Source: Homarus americanus
Taxonomy: Eukaryota; Arthropoda; Malacostraca; Decapoda; Nephropidae
Length of the DNA: 64,000 nt
NCBI RefSeq assembly: GCF_018991925.1
Contig: NW_024735554.1
Coordinates: 3,811,025-3,875,024, forward strand
Direction of reading: 5' to 3'
Shown: piece by piece, positions 37,617-48,455 of the stretch
Layout: each line of letters begins with the position of its first letter
Position numbering within the stretch: the first letter of the stretch is position 1
Notes under the pieces: generated by a model
Databases searched by the model: none
What the model was told of the DNA's origin: nothing
The model's input: the letters and a program-made list of their open reading frames with translations, nothing else
Made by a program: the position numbers and the translations under genes

Positions 37617-37661
<45 letters not shown>

Positions 37662-37703
37662 TTATTACTACTACTACTACGACCACTACTACTACTAATA
37701 ATG

Positions 37704-37784
<81 letters not shown>

Positions 37785-37785
37785 G
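37563..37785. repeat. Compound (GAT)n-(ACT)n-(AAT)n microsatellite
   Basis: GAT units to 37,662, ACT/ACG units to 37,695, then about 30 AAT units. Confidence 0.97.
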
Positions 37786-37909
37786 GGCAGGACACAGGTG
37801 AATATGGCAGCACACAGGTGAAGTCATCACCAGGGAAAGGGTAAAATGTCCACCTGGGCCTAACTTAAGGTGTGTTTGTCGTCCTCCGCCACCTGGGTCC
37901 TGACAGCTG

Positions 37910-37910
<1 letters not shown>

Positions 37911-37965
<55 letters not shown>

Positions 37966-38086
37966 CTAGCTTTCTGTCTCTCTGTCTATCTGTCTCCCTC
38001 TCGTTCCCCTAAGTACTGCAGCGTCCTATATGGTGTTGATAGACAGACAGACAGACAGACAGACAGAAATACATCGCTTCATATAT

Positions 38087-38143
<57 letters not shown>
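37911..38143. repeat. (TG)n, (ACAG)n and (AG)n cluster
   Basis: TG to 37,963, ACAG at 38,040-38,067, AG at 38,090-38,143. Confidence 0.97.
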
Positions 38144-38147
<4 letters not shown>

Positions 38148-38276
38148 TAGTGAACCTTTCAGTCATTGTGAACCGCGAGTGAAAAGTTGACCAAACACAC
38201 GACACTGACGGTTTAATTACTGGGACCTATGTGTCAGGGCCGCCCACACCTGCTGCTAATAACACATATGTTGCCA

Positions 38277-38968
38277 GGGGCTCTATACACTGGTTTAAGG
38301 GCTGTGTATTGGTTTAATGGCTCTGTACACTGGTTTAAGGGCTGTGTATTGGTTTAATGGCTCTGTTCACTGGTTTAAGGGCTCTGTGCTCTGGTTTAAG
38401 GGCTCTGTACACTGGTTTAAGGGCTCTGTACACTGGTTTAAGAGCTCTGTACACTGGTTTAAGGGCTGTGTATTGGTTTAATAGCTCTGTTCACTGGTTT
38501 AAGGGCTTTGGACCTGGGGCTCTGTACACTGGTTTAAGGGCTCTGTACACACACTGGTTTAAGGGCTCTGTACACTGCTTAAGGAGCTTGGACACTGGTT
38601 TAAGGGCTCTGTACACTGGGTCTTGGAGCTCTGTACACTGGTTTAGGGCTCTGTACATGTGCTCTGGTTTAAGGGCTCTGTGCTCTGGCTTAAGGGCTCT
38701 GTACACTGGTTTAAGGGCTCTGTACACTGGTTTAAGGGCTCTGTACACTGGTTTAAGGGCTCTGGACACTGGTTTAAGGGCTCTGTACACTGGTTTAAGG
38801 GCTCTGGACACTGGTTTAAGGGCTCTGTACACTGGTTTAAGGGCTCTGTACACTGGTTTAAGGGCTCTGTACACTGGTTTAAGGGCTCTGTACACTGGTT
38901 TAAGGGCTCTGTACACTGGTTCAAGGGCTCTGTACACTGGTTTAAGGGCTCTGGACACTGGTTTATGG
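38277..38968. repeat. 21-bp tandem array, about 33 units
   Basis: Unit GGCTCTGTACACTGGTTTAAG. The 21-bp period leaves frames open on both strands (for example 214 codons at 38,357-39,001 plus, heptapeptide GLRALYT). Variant units: GGACACTGG, GTGCTCTGG, GTATTGG. Confidence 0.95.
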
Positions 38969-39029
38969 CCCTTATCCCTGACTTACGAGAAATCTGACTA
39001 ATTTAGATTTTCACTGACACTATAAAAAG

Positions 39030-39058
39030 GTTAGGTTGGGTTAGGTTAGGTTAGGTTA
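39030..39058 (+). repeat. Interstitial (TTAGG)n
   Basis: GGTTAGGTTGGGTTAGGTTA. Confidence 0.85.
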
Positions 39059-39390
39059 AGTAAATATTCCTCATAAATGAAGAAGAACGGTCCTTAGTAT
39101 TAGGTTTAAACTAAAACACAAAAATAAGATCTACATTACACTGAGACTCTACCTTCACCTTGATACATTCCCTGAGCAACTGTTAGGAGACAATTATATG
39201 GAAAAAGAATCATTTGTTAATTATTATCCATCTAAATTTTGTCTCTTAACTGGTGTCAAGTGAAAGTATCTAGTTTAAGGTAGAGTCTTAGTGTAATTTT
39301 GATGCTGTTTGGGGTGGGTTTTTTTTTTGGGCGTGTTTTTATTTAATTATGTGTCTTCCCCCCAGAAAGTATCTTTACGATTTGGTGTGG

Positions 39391-39490
39391 ACAATATGAC
39401 ACAACAGACGAAAGATTCTGACAATCCTACTGAGACAACAGGAGTCGTAGTGTTCATTGTGAAATTCATCGACCACGTAAAGATGCTTTT
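39391..39490 (+). repeat. Dispersed ~100-bp repeat, copy A
   Basis: Matches 54,747-54,845 closely: CAATATGACACAA, GACAACAGGAGTCGTAGTG, GAAATTCATCGA and a T run at the end. It lies in the presumed intron about 90 bp past the donor of the Dpr exon at 39,578. Confidence 0.65.
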
Positions 39491-39577
39491 TTGAGTGTCT
39501 CTACATTCATACATCTGTAGTTATGAAGAACATTAACAAACTTTTGAGAATGTTAACCCAGGTGTTCCCCGTCTCAC

Positions 39578-39707
39578 CGTTGTTGACGTGGACGGAGACA
39601 GAGGCGGTGGGAGCGTTGACGGGTACGCAGGTGTAGTTACCGGAATCTGTCTCTCTGACCGAAGACAACAGCAGCCTTGAGGTAGTCTGTTCTCCTGACT
39701 TCTCCAC
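39578..39707 (-). CDS. dpr: Dpr-family Ig protein, internal exon: second half of the second Ig domain
   Basis: Seen: the minus-strand acceptor ATGTTACAG ends at 39708 and the exon opens in phase 0 with VEKSGEQTTSRLLLSSV. The F strand DSGNYTC carries the second Ig Cys plus the tyrosine-corner pattern, and the G strand reads ASVSVHVNNG. The exon has 43 full codons plus one base and ends at AACG before GTGAGAC, a good donor. Joined to the upstream exon it gives about 100 residues, the normal size of an Ig domain. Family knowledge: Dpr Ig2 domains end in a very similar VHVxNGE stretch and are followed by a short juxtamembrane or GPI/TM tail. That tail exon was not recognised downstream in the window. 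No stop or frameshift occurs in either exon, so the gene looks intact here. Confidence 0.85.
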
Positions 39708-41710
39708 CTGTAACATCCATAATATATTTAACCTCTCTGTGTTAACTTAAGGTCAAACTCAACTGGAAACTAACTTACCCTAACTTAACCTAATCCACCT
39801 CTTGTATTGAGTCATCCTTCACTTGGAGGTATTTAATCTTTCTCTCACAGATGACACCTTAATTTTATTCAGGTATATATCCTAACACACCTGGTCTATT
39901 AGTAATCATATCTACCTGCGTCAGGAAGGTGTATGGAAGGTTACTGTCTTTACGTTTAATTATAGAGGGAATAAAGATGGGATTTCCAGGTTAGTTTGTG
40001 GAGTTAACTACTGTATCAAGTCATTCCTGGAATATTTATTTTCTGTTCCTTCAAGACGATGTTTGGATCACCTGAAGAATCTCCATCTTAGCTTATTCCA
40101 CCTGAAGATGAACCACTTTTAACACTATTTTCAGGAGGGAGGGAGGGGGCAAGGTTAGGGTAGGTTAGGATACATTAGAACAGAATATGTTAGGCTAGGT
40201 TGGGTTAGGTTAGGTTAATCTTTGGGTAAAATAATCTGAGGTGGTGATTCTTCAGGTGATCAGGATGTTCCACTATATTAATGAACATTGGTTAATCTAT
40301 TCTTTTGACTGCCCATTATATTCTCGGTCCAGTACCCAGAGTGGCCATAGTTAGCAGTGGCCACAGCTACCTTTGGCCACAGTTACTAGTGGCCACAGTC
40401 AGCTGTGGCCACTGTTGCCTTTCACTGTGGACGAACCCTAAAAATTCTGTTACAACTATGATTATCAATGAACTAAAATATATATATGTAAAATGTTTGC
40501 AAATGAATCTGGTTGTAAAACGCTGAAACTTACTGAATATTAAACATGGGTTATAAATAATAATAAAAAAAAATCTTTGAATATAAAAGATAAAAATAAT
40601 ATTCTGTGACTTATTTAGTTCGAATTACATATCAACTTTTACATCAGGATAAAACACACTCGTATTTTTTAAGCCACTCTATGTAGTCAGTTCATTTCCT
40701 TGTTTTCAGGAGTCTGTATAACCTCAGCTCACACAGACAAAGATGTAGACAAACTGCAGCAAGAATACAGGATATTTTATGGAGTTTGTTATGTGAAGTT
40801 ACTCGTCCTTAAATAGTATTCAGAATATGACGAGTGTGATTACCATATACTTCAGGGTTTTTTTTATAGCTGGTGTGTGTGGGAGGGATTTCTTAACGAG
40901 TTCTAGCTGGTAATTGATAGCTTTGGGGAGGGATTTATTTGCCCAGTTTTCTCCTCTATTGCCTCGAGATCATGAGAAAGAAGCAGTACAGTCTCTTTTA
41001 TTATATCCTGTAGCAACATTTGTGAAGATATCCACATTACAATCGTCTATTTCCATTTTTCCTACGTCTGATTTTTTTCTTTCTGAACATTAATCTTATC
41101 TGAGGAAGACGATATCTTTTCCTCCTCTCCTCCCTTGTACATGATATAATTTACCCGCTTCACTTCAGAAACATCCCCTAATTGAAATAAATTTACACAC
41201 CCAGTTTCATCTTCAAGTAATGTACAATATTCCCCTTGCATCTCACGAGTAAAGAAAGTGATATTTTTTTACCTTCAGTTCCTACGTAACAAACTACAAG
41301 CCTAAAAAAATAGTTGGATTTTGATGTTGTTTAATATTTTCACGGTTTTGTCTACTAAATTCCTCGTGTCTTGTGCCACTGTTGTTATCACTTTTCAGTA
41401 ATGACGTACATATTTTCGTTTGTTAATCCAACCACTAAAGGAACGAACATCATCTATGTAAAATTTCCCTTTGTAAACCAACACACTAGATCTATGTCAT
41501 CCAGTGTGTTGTGAGCCGAGAGGACGAGGGTCTTGACGATTATCTGAAGGTTTTGTTGTTTTATTAATCACTTTTCATACTAATCAGTTGTTATTTTAGA
41601 GCAATTAAGATTCTGTTGACGTAGTATAGACAGGAGTTTGCCAGAGAGACACAGAGACACACTAATGATCTGGAGAGACAGAGAGAGAGACACACACACA
41701 CACAACTCAC
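39708..41710 (-). other. Intron between the two Dpr Ig2 exons
   Basis: This 2,003-bp intron has GT-AG ends on the minus strand and splits the Ig2 domain after GGISLQ. It is AT-rich, with a TTAGG-type block at about 40,150-40,220, a short degenerate repeat of TGGCCACAG at about 40,340-40,420, and mixed AG/CA repeats next to the donor (about 41,650-41,705). No other coding sequence was seen in it. Confidence 0.75.
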
Positions 41711-41883
41711 CTGGAGAGATATGCCGCCCCTGGGAGAGTCGTAATCGAGGACGTGGTGGTCGTGGTACCATAAGACAGCTGTGGGCGGCCCTCGGGTGTG
41801 GGTGACGACACACTCCAGCGAGAGGGACGACCCCGCCTGCAGGAACCTGGAACCTCCGCCCACGATGTGTGTCCCGTACTCTC
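41711..41883 (-). CDS. dpr: Dpr-family Ig protein, internal exon: first half of the second Ig domain
   Basis: Seen: on the minus strand a pyrimidine-rich acceptor ending ACCCACAG precedes base 41883, and a GTGAGT donor follows base 41711. The 173-bp exon holds two bases completing a codon and then 57 open codons, so it ends in phase 0. The peptide contains AGSSLSLECVV (B-strand Cys), LWYHDHHVL (C-strand Trp) and DYDSPRGGIS. Family knowledge: Trp-Tyr-His followed by YDSxRGG is typical of the second Ig domain of arthropod Dpr proteins. These are neuronal surface receptors that bind DIP partners through their first Ig domain in synaptic partner matching. The reading continues in frame into the exon at 39,578-39,707 across a 2.0-kb intron. 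The Ig1 exons should lie at higher coordinates but were not found. The donor runs straight into TG- and CT-rich repeat. A related Ig-family member cannot be excluded, and the paralogue is undetermined. Confidence 0.85.
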
Positions 41884-42289
41884 CTGTGGGTACGGGAGGT
41901 GGTGGTGAGAGAGAGAAACAATAGCGAAGGAAATATCATCCTACATATCTACATGATAAGTCCATCATCCTTCATCATCCTTCATCATCCTTACATCACA
42001 CGATACAGACCACGACCAAAGGGGAGGTTACGTCTTCATCAGCGTGTGTGCGGGGGGCGTCAGAAAGTATATTAGTGCAGAGTGACGATATATTTGCATA
42101 CCACAAGCCCATCAGGCCATTAGAGGCGGCGAGGATAGATTAAACCTTCGGTGTATATGGAGGCTGTTTGGCGGCACTGTATTCATCCACCGTTAGCTTC
42201 TACACTGTGAGGTTAGGTACACACTCACAACTGGATCGACTGGAGGTGCCCCTTGTAACAGGACCAGAGCGTTGTGTACACTCAGCCGC

Positions 42290-42521
42290 CCCCCCCCAAG
42301 TGACGTTTAGGAAATGGGTCCCAGAGGCGTGGCGGATACAGCACACCGTATACTAAACATTCAGTAAACAGGGATACAGCATGGCCGGTACCGTACTTGA
42401 CAGCTTTCATATCACCAACTGCACACACATATACGGCTTTGTGAACTGGAAATACCCCTGGGATCAAATCATTGTATCATAGGCCAGGAGGTGAACACTG
42501 TATCCACTCTGCCACAGGAAT
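42290..42521 (-). mobile_element. tRNA-derived SINE candidate
   Basis: On the minus strand the A box TGGCAGAGTGG (42,514-42,504) is perfect and a weak B box GATTTGATCCC (42,470-42,460) follows at tRNA spacing. A body of unknown sequence runs on toward 42,290, where a C run interrupts. The body and end are inferred. Confidence 0.4.
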
Positions 42522-42947
42522 AAAAATCATTATAATCTGATATATTTTTCGTGGGTTTGTGACTGGTTGTGCTTCAGTAAACTCTGGTTATATATTACAT
42601 TATAATTCCGTTTAATGTGATCACTTAGAGACGCGTGCGGTACTTCTCAAGGTCAACCATATTTAATGATACTAATACTATGATTATATTAGCATAATTA
42701 ACACTAAGCTGCGTTAATATCGGTGTCAACAGGTCTTTAACTCAAAGTCGTGAAAGTTCTAACAACAACAATGATCATCCATTAACCTGAGCTGCATCAG
42801 TGCCGCGACGAAGACATGAGACAATAACTCCCTCAATCGGGGAAACTCATTATCAGTCAGTCAGTCAGGAGGTGCAGGTATAGGGCTGAATAACGCAATG
42901 AAGAACGTGTATATCTCCGTTGGATCTAGGACAACTGATCAAACACC

Positions 42948-43750
42948 CCTACAGTGATCAAACACCTGCCTCGATCAACACCTGCAGCACGGCAACTACA
43001 GTGATCAAACACCTGCAGCATGGCAACTACAGTGATCAAACACCTGCAGCACGTCTACATCAAACACCGACGCCTACAGTGATCAAACACCTGCAGCAGC
43101 TACAGTGATCAAACACCTGGCAGTGATCAAACACCTGCAGCACGGCCCTCAGTGATAAACCAGCACCTACAGTGATCAACCTGCAGCACGCCCTACAGAT
43201 CAAACACCAGCTCCTACAGTGATCAAACACCTGCAACACAGCCTACAGTGATCAAACACCAGCACGGCCTACAGTGATCAAACACCTGCAGCTGGCCTAC
43301 AGTGATCAAACACCTGCAGCACAGCTACAGTGATCAAACACCTGCAGCACGGCCCCCACAGTGATCAAACACCTGCAGCACGGCCCCACAGTGATCAAAC
43401 ACCTGCAGCACGGCCCAGTGATCAAACACCTGCAGCACGGCCCCACAGTGATCAAACACCTGCAGCACGGCCCCTGCTAGTGATCAAACACCTGCAGCAC
43501 GGCCCCACAGTGATCAAACACCTGGCACGGCCCTACAGTGATCAAACACCTGCAGCACGGCCCCACAGTGATCAAACACCTGCAGCACGGCCCCACAGTG
43601 ATCAAACACCCGCACGGCCCCAGTGATCAAACACCTGCAGCACGGCCCCATGATCAAACACCTGCAGCACGGCCCTAAGTGATCAAACACCTGCAGCACG
43701 GCCCCTACAGTGATCAAACACCTGCAGCACGGCCTCAGTGATCAAACAGG
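42948..43750. repeat. ~29-bp tandem array, about 28 units
   Basis: Core CAGTGATCAAACACCTGCAG followed by CACGGCCC, with many length variants. Each unit carries CACCTG (E-box core) and CTGCAG. Confidence 0.95.
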
Positions 43751-43754
43751 CCGT

Positions 43755-44205
43755 CAGGTTGAGACCATCTCCCAGGTGAAGGAGGTGTGAGGCAGGTAAG
43801 GGTAAGGCAGGTGAGGGGTGAGGCAGGTGAGGGGTGGGGAGGGAGGTGAGGGGTGAGGCAGGTGGGGTAGGGATGAGGCAGGTGAGGGGTGAGGCAGGTG
43901 AGTGGGGTGAGGCAGGTAAGGGGTGAGGGGCAGGTGAGGGGTGAGGCAGGTGAGGGGTGAGGGATGAGGCAGGTGGGGATGAGGCAGGTGGGGGTGAGGC
44001 AGGTGGGGGGTGGAGGCAGGTGAGGGGTGAGGCAGGTGAGGGGGTGAGGCAGGTGAGGGGTGAGGCAGGTGAGGGGTGAGGCAGGTGAGTGGTGGAGGGG
44101 AAGGTGAGGGGTGAGGCAGGTGAGTGGTGAGGCAGGTGAGAGGGGTGAGGCAGGTGGAGTGGTGAGGCAGGTGAAAGGTGAGGGGTGAGGCAGGTGAGTG
44201 AAGCT
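43755..44205. repeat. G-rich array (GAGGCAGGTGAGGGGT)
   Basis: Irregular 8-26 bp units with GGTGAGG and GAGGCAGGTG. Adjoins the previous array. Confidence 0.9.
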
Positions 44206-44291
44206 CTCACCTGGAAGTATCAGCCGACCTTAATTAGCAACCACTTACATATCCTCTCACAGGTGACGTATTTAATGAGGTGTATTAATAT

Positions 44292-44295
<4 letters not shown>

Positions 44296-44378
<83 letters not shown>
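44296..44378. repeat. (AG)n microsatellite
   Basis: About 41 units. Confidence 0.98.
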
Positions 44379-44380
<2 letters not shown>

Positions 44381-44499
44381 ACATTTGAGACGCCCTCCAT
44401 CACTACCATCATTACCACACACCACTCTACCACCACACACTCACCACCACACACTCACCATAACTTGGTTTGCTACACCTGACTTTGTAGACCTGTGTC

Positions 44500-44620
44500 A
44501 GTCTCTCTCAGAGGCTAGACTGAGGCTAGACTGGGTCGAGGATAGACTGCTGAGGCTAGACTGGGTCGAGGCTAGACTGGGCCGTGGATAGACTGGGTCG
44601 AGGCTAGACTGGGCCGTGGA
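44500..44620. repeat. ~30-bp repeat (GAGGCTAGACTGGGTCGAGG)
   Basis: About five units with GATAGACTG variants. Confidence 0.9.
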
Positions 44621-45049
44621 TAGTAAAGTAAGACAAACACCTGACCTGCCTGTACACTGCAATTCTTGAGACGGAGACGCCATCCTCTCTCTCTCTCTCT
44701 CTCTCAGGACATCCTAGTGAGAGTAGCCCCAATCCCTCCTTCCCTCTCCCCCCCCACCCCCCCCTCCTTCCCCTCCCTCCTACCCTCCTTCCCCTCTCCC
44801 TCCCTCCCTCCTTCCCTCCCGTGAGAGTGGACCTCCACTACGAAGGAACAAGACGATAGCGTTAATGAATTTAGAGTTTATTTTTTCTTCTTTAAGCTGT
44901 AGTTACCTGTTAATCTTACCTGAGATTGTTGCTGGTTAAATATTTAGCTGGTGGCGATGGTGATGATAGTGGTGTGTGTGTGGTGGTGGTGGGTGTGGTG
45001 GTGGTGGTGGTGGTGGTAGGTTAGTGTGTGGTAGCGGTGGTCCACTTAT

Positions 45050-45051
<2 letters not shown>

Positions 45052-45133
<82 letters not shown>

Positions 45134-45160
45134 CACACACACACAACACACACACACACT
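45052..45160. repeat. (CA)n microsatellite
   Basis: About 50 units, slightly interrupted; preceded by a GTG-rich tract. Confidence 0.98.
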
Positions 45161-45324
45161 GACTGGAAGGTGTGTCCAAGATAATATTAGCGTCATGTGG
45201 TCCTGAAATATTTACTAGTAGTCTTAAGTTCTATTCAGCGGCATAAGATCACTGTACCCTTTGAAAGCTTATGTATTTTACCTTCACGTGAGGATACAGC
45301 GTACAGTTACAGTGACACATTATC

Positions 45325-45430
45325 AGTACAGTACACACACACAGCAGTACAGTACACACACACAGCAGTACAGTACACAGACACACAACAGTACAGTACA
45401 CAGGGCAGTACACAGGGCAGTACAGGTGGG
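45325..45430. repeat. ACAGTACACACACACAGCAG repeats
   Basis: Four ACAGTACACAC units, then CAGGGCAGTACA units. Confidence 0.85.
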
Positions 45431-45627
45431 TCTGAACAAGAGACACACGTTCTCCCGGCCAGCCTATGAATGACGATCATTTCCAAACATTTCATCACCC
45501 CACTAAAGCTTATGTTTCAGACGTGATGATGATTATGTCTGAGCGTGGCTGACACTCCCACTCAAGTCCACGACAGCACTGTGAGAGTCATGCAAGGAGA
45601 GCGAGAGATACGGGCGAGCTACAAGAC

Positions 45628-45739
<112 letters not shown>

Positions 45740-45857
45740 CAGAAAATGGCGTCTAATTAACACTGTGACTTTATCGTGATTAAGTAAGTTACCCCAGTCC
45801 CAGTTTCAAGGGTGATTAACTACCGAGCCTTTGAGAATCCTTCGAGAGGTGACGATC

Positions 45858-45899
45858 CTAACCTAACCTAACCTAACCTAACCTAACCTAACCTAACCT
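45858..45899 (-). repeat. Interstitial (CCTAA)n, eight near-perfect units
   Basis: CCTAACCTAACCTAACCTAA and onward; one of the purest telomere-type blocks in the window. Confidence 0.95.
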
Positions 45900-45962
45900 T
45901 GCAAAATTTCCCCTTATCACTATTTATCTAAACTTACGATCAACATACGTTCTATTATCTCC

Positions 45963-46008
<46 letters not shown>

Positions 46009-46152
46009 CAGAGATAGAGAGAGATAGTCTCCCACTTTACGAGATATGAACAGAGATATCGCAAAGGTAATAGGAATGAGTCAGTGTTACCAGCAATGCC
46101 AAAAACCTTATGTTGACATTTGTGATAAGAATGAGGGAGTAGTTTTATCAAG

Positions 46153-46189
<37 letters not shown>

Positions 46190-46190
<1 letters not shown>

Positions 46191-46675
46191 TCATGTCCTC
46201 ACGTATTTCACTCCCTGGATAAACTCTCTAAATTCATGTATATTTCTCATGTGTTTTAGAGATAATTTTTTTTTTAACCAATAAATTTTTGAAAGATTGA
46301 GGAATTTATCAGGACATAAGAGATAAAAGCTGTTATTGTTATATCGTCAACGTCTATAACAAAATAGTGTAGTAATTCCTCTTCAGTTCCCCTGCTTACT
46401 ACAACTACAAAATTACTTGGGACATTTTTTACTACAGGAAATACAGAAACTCAATAACTAATTACCTTCTGTGTGCAATTTGGATTTAGTTTGTATTTTC
46501 CTGTAATATATTTCATCAGTGATTGTTTTCGTCCATGGCTTCTTAACAACCCAATCAAGTTTTAATAATGTACGATAGTTTGAGAATTCCTAATTATTAG
46601 AATAAACTACAATTAAATATAAATAAAAAATTAATCCTTACTAAATGTGCCAAGTGTTTCGAATATTGGGTAAAT

Positions 46676-46723
<48 letters not shown>

Positions 46724-46910
46724 GCACCTTCTGACCCGGGTGACAGGTGATGTTCAGAGTGCCTTACCGTCTCTTTACACTTAGATGTACAACGCACTTC
46801 CCCAGCCTCTTGACTCGCCTAGGCCATGAAGAACCGAAACCTTGACCCAGTTGAGTGTGTGTGTGTTTCAACTCACTCTCTCTCACTCTCTTTGCATATT
46901 TACATTCATT

Positions 46911-46951
<41 letters not shown>

Positions 46952-47060
46952 CCATGGGGGGGGGGGGAGACAGATAACTTAAACACCACAATAAAGTTGT
47001 CACAATGTAAACAAAACAACTCGCTCTGGCACAATAAAACTCGTCTCGTTTAATATTGGG
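46190..47060. other. AT-rich stretch with TC and CAT microsatellites
   Basis: TC tract 46,678-46,720, CAT tract 46,912-46,950; no gene seen. Confidence 0.6.
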
Positions 47061-47064
47061 AAGC

Positions 47065-47205
47065 GTCCTTGTGGCTCGGCTGGGTGGCTAGCTGGTTGAT
47101 TGGGTAGCTAGTTGGCTGGTTGACTGGTTGATTGGGTAGCTGGTTGGTTGGTTGATTGGGTAGCTAGTTGGTTTGCCGGTTGGTTGGTTGGCTGGTATGA
47201 TCTGG
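47065..47205. repeat. GGTTGGTTGATTGGGTAGCTA repeats
   Basis: Tetranucleotide-based (GGTT/GGCT) degenerate array. Confidence 0.85.
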
Positions 47206-47254
47206 GATGGTCGAGGAAGAAAAAAGTACTGGCGAGGCTGGGAACACACCCCAT

Positions 47255-47495
47255 ATTTACCCACCTGGCCCACCCCCTACACTCCACCCACCTGGCCCAC
47301 CCCCTACACCCCACCCACCCCATTCCACCCACCTGGCTCCACCCCCCTACACCCCCACCCACCTGGCCCCAACACCCTACCCACCCGGCCCACCCCTACA
47401 CTCCACCCACCTGGGCTCCACCCCCAACACCCTACCCACCCGTGGCCCATCCCCCACACCCCACCCACCTGGCCCACCCACTACCTGGTACACCC
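47255..47495. repeat. ~27-bp C-rich array (CCACCTGGCCCACCCCCTAC)
   Basis: About nine units of CACCCACCTGGCCCACC with length variation. Confidence 0.9.
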
Positions 47496-47549
47496 TTCCT
47501 CCCCGTCCCTCAGTCATCGTGTACTATGTGGTGGAGACACACTGTGAGG

Positions 47550-47945
47550 AGGTCATAGTGTGGGGTCGTGGGGGTCATAGTGTGGGGGAGTGGAGGTCCA
47601 ATTGTGAGTTTGACCCCACACTATGACCCACACTTCCCCACACAATGACCCACACTCCCCCCCACTATGACCCACCATCCCCCACCCTATGACACACACC
47701 ACCACACTATAACCCACACTCCCCCACACTATGACCCACACACCCCCACACTATTACCCCACACCATGACCCTCCATTACCCCACACTATGACCCCATTA
47801 CCCTACACTATGACCCACACTCCCCCCATGACCCTCCATTACCCCACACTATGACCCCATTACCCTACACTATGACCCACACTCCCCCACACTATGACCC
47901 AAACTACCCCACACTATAACCCACACTCCCCCACACTATGACCCA
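47550..47945. repeat. ~22-bp array (CACTATGACCCACACTCCCC)
   Basis: About 15 units. The first three are on the opposite strand (GTGTGGGGGAGTGGAGGTC), so the array switches orientation near 47,610. Confidence 0.85.
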
Positions 47946-48231
47946 CGGAGTTTCACAGTCTTTTTCGGGATCGCATTTTGCTTAAAGATGAACAATGAGT
48001 TCCTATGCTCTCACAGGGACCCCGCTGCCGAGTGCTGCTGGTCGTTGTAGGTCGTTTATTACAGAAGTTGTGGGTCGTTTCGTATACAATTTGTGGTTAG
48101 TTTCGCACAAGAGAAAGAATGTATGGTCTTGTGTACTGCTGCTAATCATTAATGTTTTGTTAGCTAAGGTTGTGTTAAGTTCGGTTGGGTCGAATGTGTA
48201 GTTGTAATGACTTGGGTCTATGAACGCAACG

Positions 48232-48455
48232 ACCAAGTGTCTACGAAACGACCCGTGTACGAATTGATATGTGAATTAAACGACCCGTGTACGAAATGAT
48301 ATGTGAATGAAACGACCCGTGTACGAAATGATATGTGAATGAAACGACCCGTGTACGAAACGATATGTGAATGAAACGACCCATGTACGAAACAATATGT
48401 GAATGAAACGACCCGCGAACGAAACAATTTGAGAACGAAACGACCCGTGTTCAGT
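48232..48455. repeat. 32-bp minisatellite, about 7 units
   Basis: Unit GAAACGACCCGTGTACGAAA plus TGATATGTGAAT. Related inverted motifs (GGTCGTTTCGTATACAATTT) precede it at 48,040-48,110. Confidence 0.95.

Noticed and set aside
38357..39001. 214-codon heptad-repeat protein
   Set aside because: Pure consequence of a 21-bp tandem unit; both strands and other frames are open too.
45858..45899. True chromosome end
   Set aside because: Only eight units, with unique DNA on both sides.
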